A DNA stretch of 64,000 nt from assembly GCF_000219215.1 (NCBI RefSeq), contig NC_015723.1, positions 620,001-684,000 on the forward strand, read 5' to 3'. Positions 35,186-41,853 of the stretch are shown here, one piece after another. The notes under the pieces were generated by a model. That model saw only the letters and a list, made by a program, of their open reading frames with translations, was not told where the DNA came from and did no database searches. The stretch is from Cupriavidus necator N-1. Its GTDB lineage: Bacteria > Pseudomonadota > Gammaproteobacteria > Burkholderiales > Burkholderiaceae. The translations under genes and the position numbers were made by a program. Numbering within the stretch: the stretch's first letter is position 1; every line of letters begins with the position of its first letter.

Positions 35186-35200
35186 TCCGATGGGACGATG
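35183..35200 (+). promoter_or_regulatory. Shared motif copy 4: TAGTCC-N6-ACGATG
   Basis: The sequence TAGTCCGATGGGACGATG lies 61 bp upstream of kshA and points toward it. Its TAG is also the stop codon of the OYE gene. A possible -10 (TATCTT, 35221-35226) follows 20 bp later. Confidence 0.6.
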
Positions 35201-35260
35201 AGCCGCCGGCCAGACGCTCTTATCTTGAAGGTCCCACGGGAATTCAAGGAGACAGACGCC

Positions 35261-36361
35261 ATGACCGCTGACGGCAACCAGACTGGCTACAAGGCCGGCT
35301 ACAAGATCGAATCACGCCCGCCCGAGGCCCGCTTCGCGCGGGGCTGGCATTGCCTCGGCCTGGCCGATGGCTACCGCGACGGCGTGCCGCACACGCTGAA
35401 TATCTTCGGCCGGCGCCTGGCGGCATTTGCCGACTCGACCGGCGCGATTCGGGTGATCGACGGCTACTGTCCGCACATGGGGGCGGACCTGAGCACCGGC
35501 ACCGTGCAGGGCGACAACCTGGTCTGCCCGTTCCACGGCTGGCAATGGGGCGGCGACGGCGGCTGCAAGTCCATCCCTTACTGCAAGCGCGTGCCGCCCA
35601 AGGCCCGCGTCGGCGCCTGGGAGACCTGCGAGCAGAACCGGCTGCTCTTCATCTGGCACGATCCCGAAGGCCGCCCGGCCCCCCCCGAGGTGGCGATCCC
35701 GCGCATCGAGGCCTGCTTCTCATCGGATTGGTCGGACTGGGCCATCGACGAGATGCTGATCCGCACCAACTGCCGCGAGCTGGTCGACAATATCTCTGAC
35801 ATGGCGCATTTCGGCACGGTCCATGGCGCGCCGGTGGACTACTTTGCCAACCTGTTCGAAGACCACAAGGCCACGCAGCTGATGATCGGACGCAGTGCTC
35901 GGCTCTCCGGCGATGCACAGCTGACGGCGCTGTCCACGTACTTCGGGCCCGCGTACCACATCACCGAGATGAGCGGACAGATGGGCGACCAGCAGATCCA
36001 CTCGATCCTGCTCAACTGCCATGTGCCGATCGACCTCAACAGCTTCGCGCTGCGCTACGGCGTGCTGGTGAAGAAGATCCCGGGGCTGTCCGAGGAACAG
36101 AACCGTGCCATGGCGCAAGCCTATGTGGAGCAGGCCAAACAGGCCTTCTACGAGGACGTGGCGATCTGGGACAGCAAGATCCGCATCGACAACCCGCTGC
36201 TGTGCGAAGGCGACGGGCCCATCTACCAGATGCGTGACTGGTACCAGCAGTTCTACACCGACGTGGAACAGGTGCGGCCGTCCAGCGTGGCACGGCGCAC
36301 GTTCGAGCTGAACCCGGGCGGCATCGAGCCGCCGGCGCTGCGGCATGTGTTCGAGGCCTGA
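35261..36361 (+). CDS. kshA: KshA-like Rieske oxygenase, 3-ketosteroid 9alpha-hydroxylase
   Basis: A 366-residue Rieske non-heme iron oxygenase. The Rieske ligands are Cys70 and His72 (YCPHMGADL) and Cys89 and His92 (CPFHGWQW). The mononuclear iron site is seen as His183 and His188 in NISDMAHFGTVHG, with Asp304 (IWDSKI) as the likely third ligand. Length and spacing match KshA, which hydroxylates C9 of 3-ketosteroids and, with KstD, opens ring B. The reductase candidate is at 5093-6157, so the two components are not adjacent. CAAGGAGACAGACGCC precedes the ATG. Other steroid Rieske oxygenases share this fold. Confidence 0.85.
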   Translation: MTADGNQTGYKAGYKIESRPPEARFARGWHCLGLADGYRDGVPHTLNIFGRRLAAFADSTGAIRVIDGYCPHMGADLSTGTVQGDNLVCPFHGWQWGGDGGCKSIPYCKRVPPKARVGAWETCEQNRLLFIWHDPEGRPAPPEVAIPRIEACFSSDWSDWAIDEMLIRTNCRELVDNISDMAHFGTVHGAPVDYFANLFEDHKATQLMIGRSARLSGDAQLTALSTYFGPAYHITEMSGQMGDQQIHSILLNCHVPIDLNSFALRYGVLVKKIPGLSEEQNRAMAQAYVEQAKQAFYEDVAIWDSKIRIDNPLLCEGDGPIYQMRDWYQQFYTDVEQVRPSSVARRTFELNPGGIEPPALRHVFEA

Positions 36362-36387
36362 TCGACACCGTCATGGAACTCAACCAC

Positions 36388-37179
36388 ATGAAAACCGTAG
36401 TCATTACCGGAGCCGCGTCCGGCATGGGTGCGGCCGTGCGCCAGCGCATGCTCGCGGACGGCTGCCGGGTCATCGGCATCGACCTGCGCGATGCCGACAT
36501 CCTTGCCGACCTGTCCAACCCGCAGGGCCGCGCTGCCGCCATCGACGCTGTACTGTCGCGGTCGGGTGGCCGCATCGATCAGCTGGTCTGCTGCGCCGGC
36601 CTGGGCCCGCATGTCGAACCCGCCACGCTGGTGGCATCGGTCAACTACTTCGGCGTGGTGGCGCTGCTGGATGGCCTGTTCGAGGCGCTGCGCCAGGGCT
36701 CGGATCCGTGCGCCGTGGTGGTGTCGTCCAATTCGGCCACGCTCCAGTCCTGGGAGGGCAGCCCGCTGCGTGATGCCTACCTTGCCGGCGACGAGTCCGG
36801 CGTGCGCGCGATGGTGGCAGCCGCCGCGGCGGCGGAAGCCACCCGGGACCAGGCTGGCTATATTGCCTATGCCAGCTCCAAGCATGCGGTGGCGGCGGCC
36901 GCGCGGCAACGTGCTGCCGCGTGGGGCCAGGCCGGCGTGCGCTTCAACGTGGTCGCGCCGGGCGCGGTGGAAACGCCGCTGCTGCAGGCAGGGCTGAAGG
37001 ACCCGCGCTATGGCGACGCCATCCGCGATTTCCTGCCGCCGTTGGGCCGCCGTGCGCAGCCTGAAGAGGTGGCCGCGCTGATCGTCTTCCTGTGCGGGCC
37101 GCAGGCGGCCTACATCCATGGCAACGTGGTGTTCATCGACGGCGGCCTGGATGCCGCGCAGCGACCGCTGAACTTCTGA
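36388..37179 (+). CDS. hsdA: 3alpha-hydroxysteroid dehydrogenase, HsdA-like
   Basis: A 263-residue SDR matching recalled Comamonas testosteroni 3alpha-HSD/carbonyl reductase. Shared features are the cofactor motif TGAASGMGAAVRQRM, the Asp in IDLRDADILADLS, CCAGLGPHVEP (in place of NNAG), VNYFGVVALLDGL, YIAYASSKHAVAAAARQRAA carrying Tyr-x3-Lys, and APGAVETPLLQAG. Such enzymes interconvert 3alpha-hydroxy and 3-keto steroids, an entry step for bile acids and androsterone. The ATG at 36388 agrees with the family N-terminus; an ATG at 36373 would add five residues. It lies 26 bp after kshA and ends at a strong terminator. Confidence 0.88.
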   Translation: MKTVVITGAASGMGAAVRQRMLADGCRVIGIDLRDADILADLSNPQGRAAAIDAVLSRSGGRIDQLVCCAGLGPHVEPATLVASVNYFGVVALLDGLFEALRQGSDPCAVVVSSNSATLQSWEGSPLRDAYLAGDESGVRAMVAAAAAAEATRDQAGYIAYASSKHAVAAAARQRAAAWGQAGVRFNVVAPGAVETPLLQAGLKDPRYGDAIRDFLPPLGRRAQPEEVAALIVFLCGPQAAYIHGNVVFIDGGLDAAQRPLNF

Positions 37180-37192
37180 TCTCCTGGTCAAT

Positions 37193-37235
37193 GGGGCATC
37201 CGCCGCGGCTCGCGGCGGATGCCCCATTTTTATTT
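37193..37235 (+). terminator. Rho-independent terminator of the plus-strand steroid operon
   Basis: A perfect 15-bp stem (GGGGCATCCGCCGCG, 37193-37207, with 37211-37225) has a 3-base loop and is followed by ATTTTTATTT. It lies 13 bp after the hsdA stop and is the clearest terminator in the window. Confidence 0.92.
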
Positions 37236-37250
37236 GATGGCGTTCCGGAC

Positions 37251-37373
37251 TTACGCGACCACGACATCGTCCTGCATCCGGCGTTCGCGTTCGCCGGGAT
37301 ACAGGGCTTCCTTTTCGAGGTAGAAGCAACCGGCGCAGCCCGGGTTGCAATCGGAGCGGCTGGGCTTTGCCAT
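37251..37373 (-). CDS. Possible 40-residue cysteine-rich small protein
   Basis: A short minus-strand frame encoding a peptide with C-x3-C-x2-C (DCNPGCAGCFYLE) and a charged C-terminal half (PGERERRMQDDVVVA). Its ATG lies 2 bases after the T-run of the DUF1329 terminator, so it would need read-through or a start inside that region; GGGGG of the stem could serve as a ribosome site. GC3 is about 77%, plausible for a real gene here. The spaced cysteines suggest metal or Fe-S binding. I do not recognise a family, and coding status is uncertain. Confidence 0.4.
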   Translation of the reverse strand: MAKPSRSDCNPGCAGCFYLEKEALYPGERERRMQDDVVVA

Positions 37374-37375
37374 GT

Positions 37376-37410
37376 AAAAACCCCCAAAAGTCGTCTCCGA
37401 CTTCTGGGGG
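37376..37410 (-). terminator. Rho-independent terminator of the DUF1329 gene
   Basis: On the minus strand a hairpin (arms 37398-37410 and 37381-37393, loop GAGA, one A-C mismatch) is followed by TTTTTAC. It lies 70 bp after the DUF1329 stop. Confidence 0.85.
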
Positions 37411-37479
37411 CAGTTCAGGGAGGGGAGGGGAGCGCGACCGGGCGCCAAAGGCTGCGCCCGGCCGGATATCACGATCGGA

Positions 37480-38859
37480 TCAGGTACCCGACCCACGCGC
37501 GGCGTCCGGGGAGAAGAACGCCTCGTTGAATTCCGGACTGTTGTTCAGCGTTGCCATCGGGCCTTCGTTGGTCAGGCGGTCCGCCAGGTAGGCACCCGAA
37601 ATCAGGTCATGGTAGAAGACCGTGGTCGGATAGTAGCGGCGTGCATCATAGGTGTACACCGAGGCCTGGAGATTGGTGCGCCACAACTGGCCGCGGCCAT
37701 CGTAGTTGTCGGCCGCCAGGGCTAGCCAGCTGTCTTCGTCGAGATACAGGACGCGCTTCGCATACTGGTGCCGGAAACCGGACTTGAGCGTTGCTTCCAG
37801 TACCCATACCCGATGCGGTTCATAGCGCATGACGTCCGGATTAGCGTGGCCATTCGTGAGCAGCTCCTTGTACTTGACGGAAGTGCTCAGCAGCTTGTAG
37901 TTGTGGTACGGGACGAAGATCTCTTTCTTGCCGACGATCTTCCAGTTGTAGCGTTCGCCCGAGCCGTTGAAGAGCCGGTCGTCGTCCACGGTGCGGAAGC
38001 CGCCGGGGCCCTGGGGCTGGTCAAAGCCGAATTCCGGCGCCTGGCGCACCCGCCGCGTGCCCGGGTTGTAGATCCACGTGCGGTTGGTGTCAGAACCCTC
38101 CTGGTCCCAGACCGCGTAGCCAACGATCACCTGGCCGCGGTCACGCAACGGCAGGTCCGTGGCGGTGCGGAAGAAGGAGCGCTCGTTGATGGCGTTGTGC
38201 GGGTCGAACTTGCCGTTATTGCGCGGCGACAGGATGCTGTATGAGACGCGTCCCCACGCGATCGAGCCGTTCGGATAGACCACGGCCTGGTCGAACTGCG
38301 CCTTCTCGGTGCCGATGGCCGACGAGAAGCGCTGGTTCCACAACAGCTCCATCGCGGTTTTCGGAATCGGGTAGGGAACCTGGGGTCCCGCTTCCTTCAG
38401 GCCGTTGGCATCGCTCGTCATGCTGACGGTGGCGGCGTAGGTGCGGATGTCCTTGTAGACGGCGTCCTCATACCGGAAGTCGCGATGGCTGGGGTAGACC
38501 GGCATCTTGAAGGTGTCGGGGTACTTCTTGAACAGCGCCTTCTGCCCGTCGCTGAGCCGCTCGGCATACTGCGCCATGTTCTGCGCGGTGATGACGAACA
38601 GCGGCTTCTCATCGGCATACGGGTCCGGATAGCGTTCGCCGCGCTGGTATTTGACATGGGCCGGCGTGCCCAGCCACTTGCCGGACCATGCCGGGACCTC
38701 GCCGTCCTTGCTGGCGGCACGCTCGGCGCCCATCGGCGTGAGGGGGCCATCCAGTTGCTTGAGTTCCTCCGGGGTGACCTTCGCCCACGATGCCGCCGCC
38801 AGGGCCATGCTGGTGAGCAGCAGGCCACCGCGTATCAGTTGTCTTGTGCTGGATTTCAT
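37480..38859 (-). CDS. DUF1329 envelope protein with signal peptide
   Basis: A 459-residue exported protein with a clear signal sequence (LIRGGLLLTSMALAAASWA, cleavage near residue 26) and the long beta-rich DUF1329 body; recognisable parts are LDGPLTPMGAERAASKDGEV, YNPGTRRVRQAPEFGFDQP, WKIVGKKEIFVPYHNYKL and YEPHRVWVLEATLKSGFRHQ. The fold is related to lipoprotein carrier LolA/LolB-like proteins. DUF1329 usually accompanies DUF1302 (an outer-membrane protein) and an RND transporter; here the RND and YCF48 genes are on the opposite strand and no DUF1302 gene is visible. The start is fixed by CAAGGAGCGAGACTTCA. Copy 5 of the shared motif is 95 bp upstream on the same strand. A role in hydrophobic substrate handling is inferred. 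Confidence 0.83.
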   Translation of the reverse strand: MKSSTRQLIRGGLLLTSMALAAASWAKVTPEELKQLDGPLTPMGAERAASKDGEVPAWSGKWLGTPAHVKYQRGERYPDPYADEKPLFVITAQNMAQYAERLSDGQKALFKKYPDTFKMPVYPSHRDFRYEDAVYKDIRTYAATVSMTSDANGLKEAGPQVPYPIPKTAMELLWNQRFSSAIGTEKAQFDQAVVYPNGSIAWGRVSYSILSPRNNGKFDPHNAINERSFFRTATDLPLRDRGQVIVGYAVWDQEGSDTNRTWIYNPGTRRVRQAPEFGFDQPQGPGGFRTVDDDRLFNGSGERYNWKIVGKKEIFVPYHNYKLLSTSVKYKELLTNGHANPDVMRYEPHRVWVLEATLKSGFRHQYAKRVLYLDEDSWLALAADNYDGRGQLWRTNLQASVYTYDARRYYPTTVFYHDLISGAYLADRLTNEGPMATLNNSPEFNEAFFSPDAARGSGT

Positions 38860-38899
38860 TGAAGTCTCGCTCCTTGTAAAGAGGAATTGCCGGCGCTGG

Positions 38900-38922
38900 C
38901 TGTGCCTGTGCCTGTGCCTGTG
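38900..38922. repeat. Short tandem repeat, about 3.8 copies of CTGTGC
   Basis: Four nearly perfect hexamers lie in the leader of the DUF1329 gene, about 45-60 bp upstream of its start codon. Such repeats can change length by slippage and alter promoter or leader spacing. Confidence 0.6.
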
Positions 38923-38953
38923 GTGACAGCGTAGTGATGGCGCGGCGGCGGGG

Positions 38954-38971
38954 AATCGTTGGAACGGACTA
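38954..38971 (-). promoter_or_regulatory. Shared motif copy 5: TAGTCC-N6-ACGATT
   Basis: On the minus strand it reads TAGTCCGTTCCAACGATT, pointing toward the DUF1329 gene 95 bp away. The last base differs from the other copies (T for G). Confidence 0.55.
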
Positions 38972-39112
38972 GTGGATTTCCCTAGCCTCCGGCGTGGCGG
39001 AGGGCTGGGTGTGGCGCGGGGGGCCAATCCGGGTGGCGTGCCAGCATCCCGCGAGGATTGCGGGAGCGTACCGGGGCGGTACGGGAAGGGGAGGGGGAGC
39101 GGGAGCTGAAAC

Positions 39113-39146
39113 GGCGCGAGGCCGGGCAAGTGCCCGGCCTCGCGCC
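39113..39146. terminator. Perfect 16-bp inverted repeat after the acyl-CoA dehydrogenase pair
   Basis: Arms at 39113-39128 and 39131-39146 pair perfectly around AG. It lies 29 bp after the stop of the minus-strand gene at 39175. No T-run follows on the minus strand, so it may be a terminator or a 3'-end stabiliser. Confidence 0.55.
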
Positions 39147-39174
39147 AGCGTGCGGCCAGCGGCCGCAGCCAGGG

Positions 39175-40302
39175 TCAGGCTTCCATCACTTCGCCGAAGC
39201 GCTGCAGATGGAAGTCGCTGTCGCCCAGCAACTGGTCCAGCATGGTCAGGCGCTTGAAGTAGTCGCCCACGGACAGCTCATCCGTCATGCCCATGCCGCC
39301 ATGCAGCTGCACGGCCTGCTGGCCGACGAAGCGACCGGCACGGGCCAGCGTCACCTTGGCCGCGGACAGCATGCGGCGGCGCGTGGCGGGATCGGCCTCG
39401 TCCAGCGCCTGGACTGCGACGTAGGCCATCGACAGCGCCAGTTCCTTCTGCACCAGCATGTCGGCCATGCGGTGCTGCAGTGCCTGGAAGCTGGCCAGCG
39501 GCTTGCCGAACTGCTGGCGCGTGCCCAGGTACTCGGCGGTGATCTCGATCAGCTTTTCCATGGCGCCGGCGCCCTCGGCGCACAGCGCGGCAACGCCATG
39601 CTCCAGGCCCACGCCCAGCGCGGCCAGGCCGTCAGCGGGCTCGCCCACCAGCGCGCTGGCCGGCACGGTCACGTCCTGCAGCGACAGGTCGGCGGCGCGC
39701 AGGCCGTCGATGGTGGGATAGGCGGTGACGCCCAGGCCCTTGCTGTCGCGCGGCACCAGGAACAACGCAATCTCATTGCTGCCGGCCACGCGCGCGGTCA
39801 GCAGGTAGGCGTCGGCGGCACCGCCGTGCCAGACCACGCTCTTGATGCCGTTGAGCACGTAGCCGTCGCCGCTGCGCTCGGCGCTGGCGCGGGCCGATTC
39901 CGGGCGGTAGCGGGTGGTCGGCTCCAGGTAGGCCAGCGTGACGATGCGCTCGCCCGAGGCGATCGCGGGCAGCCATTCTTCCTTCTGCGCGGCGCTGCCG
40001 TGGGCGGCCAGGATGGCCGCGGCCATCACGCCGCTGGGCGTGACCGGCTCCAGCACCAGGCCGCGGCCCAGTTCGCGCTGCACCACCAGCTGGCTGGCGG
40101 GGCCTTCGCCGAAGCCGCCGAAGTCGGCCGGCACGGTCAGGCCCAGCACGCCCATTTCAGCGAGCTTGTTCCACATGCCGCGATCCAGGCTCTCGCCTGC
40201 GCGCGCGCTCTTGCGGCGGGCCTCGAACGTGTATTCGGTATCGATGAAGCGACGCAGGCTGTCCGCCAGCATCTGTTGCTCTTCGCTGTAGGTGAAGTCC
40301 AT
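39175..40302 (-). CDS. Acyl-CoA dehydrogenase, PimD-like small subunit
   Basis: A 375-residue acyl-CoA dehydrogenase: SEEQQMLADSLRRFIDTEYT at the N-terminus, MGVLGLTVPADFGG, GTRQQFGKPLASFQALQHRM and QLHGGMGMTDELSVGDYFKR at the C-terminus. It resembles the small subunit of pimeloyl-CoA dehydrogenase (PimD). It follows its larger partner on the minus strand with a 13-bp gap, as in pimC-pimD pairs, so a heteromeric enzyme for a dicarboxylyl-CoA or ring-derived acyl-CoA is likely. No motif of the steroid regulon lies upstream of the pair, so it may be a separate catabolic unit. Confidence 0.8.
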   Translation of the reverse strand: MDFTYSEEQQMLADSLRRFIDTEYTFEARRKSARAGESLDRGMWNKLAEMGVLGLTVPADFGGFGEGPASQLVVQRELGRGLVLEPVTPSGVMAAAILAAHGSAAQKEEWLPAIASGERIVTLAYLEPTTRYRPESARASAERSGDGYVLNGIKSVVWHGGAADAYLLTARVAGSNEIALFLVPRDSKGLGVTAYPTIDGLRAADLSLQDVTVPASALVGEPADGLAALGVGLEHGVAALCAEGAGAMEKLIEITAEYLGTRQQFGKPLASFQALQHRMADMLVQKELALSMAYVAVQALDEADPATRRRMLSAAKVTLARAGRFVGQQAVQLHGGMGMTDELSVGDYFKRLTMLDQLLGDSDFHLQRFGEVMEA

Positions 40303-40315
40303 GTCAGCTATCCCT

Positions 40316-41509
40316 TCAGAAACCCAGGATCATCTTGGAGATGATGTTCTTCTGCACTTCGGTCGCGCCGCCGTAGATCGAGGTCTTGCGCATGTCGTAG
40401 TAGGTGGAGGCGGCAGGGGCGGCCCAGTCAGGGCCCGCCACCGGCTGCGTCGCGCCCGGCTCAAGCCAGTCCGGCGAATACGGCCAGGCGTTGGGGCCGG
40501 CCACTTCCATCATCAGCATGCCCAGGTCCTGCTGCACCTCGGAGCCGCGGATCTTGACGATTGATGCCTCGGGGCCGGGGGTGCCGGCGGCCTGCGTGGC
40601 GACGCGCAGCAGCAGCATTTCCAGCGCCATGATGTCCATCTCGACGCGGGCGATCTTGTCGCGCATGCGCACGTCTTCGATCAGCGGGCGGCCGGCGCCG
40701 TCGGTGGCCTGGCTGGCGTAGTGCTTGAGCAGGCGCAGCTCGCGGTGGCAGTGGCCGATGCCGGCAATGCCGGTGCGCTCATGGCCGAGCAGGTACTTGG
40801 CATAGGTCCAGGCGCGGTTCTCTTCGCCGACCAGGTTCTCGACCGGCACTTCCACGTCTTCGAACCAGGTCTCGTTGACGTCATGGCCGCCGTCGAGCGT
40901 CTTGATCGGGCGCACCGTCACGCCGGGCGACTTCATGTCGATCAGCAGCATCGAGATGCCTTCCTGGGCCTTGGCCTCCGGGTCGGTGCGCACCAGGCAG
41001 AAGATCCAATCGGCAAAGTGGGCCATGGTGGTCCAGGTCTTCTGGCCGTTGACGATGTACTTGTCGCCCTTGCGCACCGCGCGCGTCTTCAATGAGGCCA
41101 GGTCGGAACCCGAGCCCGGCTCGGAGTAGCCCTGGCACCAGAAGTCGTCGATATTGGGGATGCGCGGCAGGAAGCGCTGCTGCATCTCGGGGCTGGCGTA
41201 CTTCATCAGCACCGGCCCGATCATGGTCAGACCGAACGGCAGCATGCGCGGCGCGCCGGCGCGGAAGGTCTCGATCTCGAAGATCAGGCGCTGCAGCGCG
41301 GTCCAGCCGGTGCCGCCCCATTGCCTGGGCCAGGTCGGCGCACCCCAGCCGCGGGCCTGCAGGATGCGGTGCCAGCGGATGTAGTCGTCCTTTTCCACGC
41401 GCTGGTGGTTGAGTACCTTGTTGCGGATGTCTTCCGGCAGGCTGGCCTGCGCGAATGTGCGGACCTCCTCGCGGAAGGCCTGTTCCTCGGCGGTGAAACG
41501 CAAATCCAT
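40316..41509 (-). CDS. Acyl-CoA dehydrogenase, PimC-like large subunit
   Basis: A 397-residue acyl-CoA dehydrogenase: FTAEEQAFREEVRTFAQASL, GAPTWPRQWGGTGWTALQR, WCQGYSEPGSGSDLASLKTR, VNGQKTWTTMAHFADWIF, TLDGGHDVNETWFEDVEVPV and TSIYGGATEVQKNIISKM. The IYEGT glutamate position is Gly. The long acidic loop before the C-terminus (SPDWLEPGATQPVAGPDWAA) is characteristic of the PimC-type large subunit. It is the first gene of a minus-strand pair and is divergent from the acyl-CoA ligase at 41854. Substrate not assignable; a medium-chain dicarboxylyl-CoA is one option. Confidence 0.82.
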   Translation of the reverse strand: MDLRFTAEEQAFREEVRTFAQASLPEDIRNKVLNHQRVEKDDYIRWHRILQARGWGAPTWPRQWGGTGWTALQRLIFEIETFRAGAPRMLPFGLTMIGPVLMKYASPEMQQRFLPRIPNIDDFWCQGYSEPGSGSDLASLKTRAVRKGDKYIVNGQKTWTTMAHFADWIFCLVRTDPEAKAQEGISMLLIDMKSPGVTVRPIKTLDGGHDVNETWFEDVEVPVENLVGEENRAWTYAKYLLGHERTGIAGIGHCHRELRLLKHYASQATDGAGRPLIEDVRMRDKIARVEMDIMALEMLLLRVATQAAGTPGPEASIVKIRGSEVQQDLGMLMMEVAGPNAWPYSPDWLEPGATQPVAGPDWAAPAASTYYDMRKTSIYGGATEVQKNIISKMILGF

Positions 41510-41853
41510 CTGAATGTCCCCTGTGGTACGCGGGCCGCGCGGCGCTTTTGGCTCAGCCTGGTTGTGCAGTGCGTCAAAGCGGCGGCCCTCACTGTGCCGG
41601 CCGATTGTAGGGGCCGGGCGCGATTCCTTGCTTCATCAATGATAAAGCCGTCCTTCGTGGAGGCGGAACCACCTGCGCCGGGTGGTGGCGGGGCGGACGG
41701 CGGCTGGCCAGTGGCGTTGACGAACACGGCCTTAGTGAATTCCAAATGGCTCCGGCACGGGGCTTGCCGCAAACTGATGCAGCCAGTTTCATGTGGCCGG
41801 GTGCATTCCGCCGCATATCCGACTCAGCTTGCATCGAGAGACCCACCAGCACC
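41510..41853. other. 344-bp divergent intergenic region
   Basis: It separates the minus-strand dehydrogenase pair from the plus-strand ligase and must hold both promoters. A -10-like TACAAT on the minus strand (41604-41609) has no good -35. The shared TAGTCC motif is absent. No gene is supported. Confidence 0.5.

Larger units (their letters stand above)
38860..39174. other. 315-bp intergenic region with promoter motif, short tandem repeat and hairpin
   Basis: No gene is supported. It contains the DUF1329 leader, about 3.8 copies of a CTGTGC repeat (38900-38922), shared motif copy 5, and a long hairpin near the end of the minus-strand acyl-CoA dehydrogenase operon. Confidence 0.6.
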
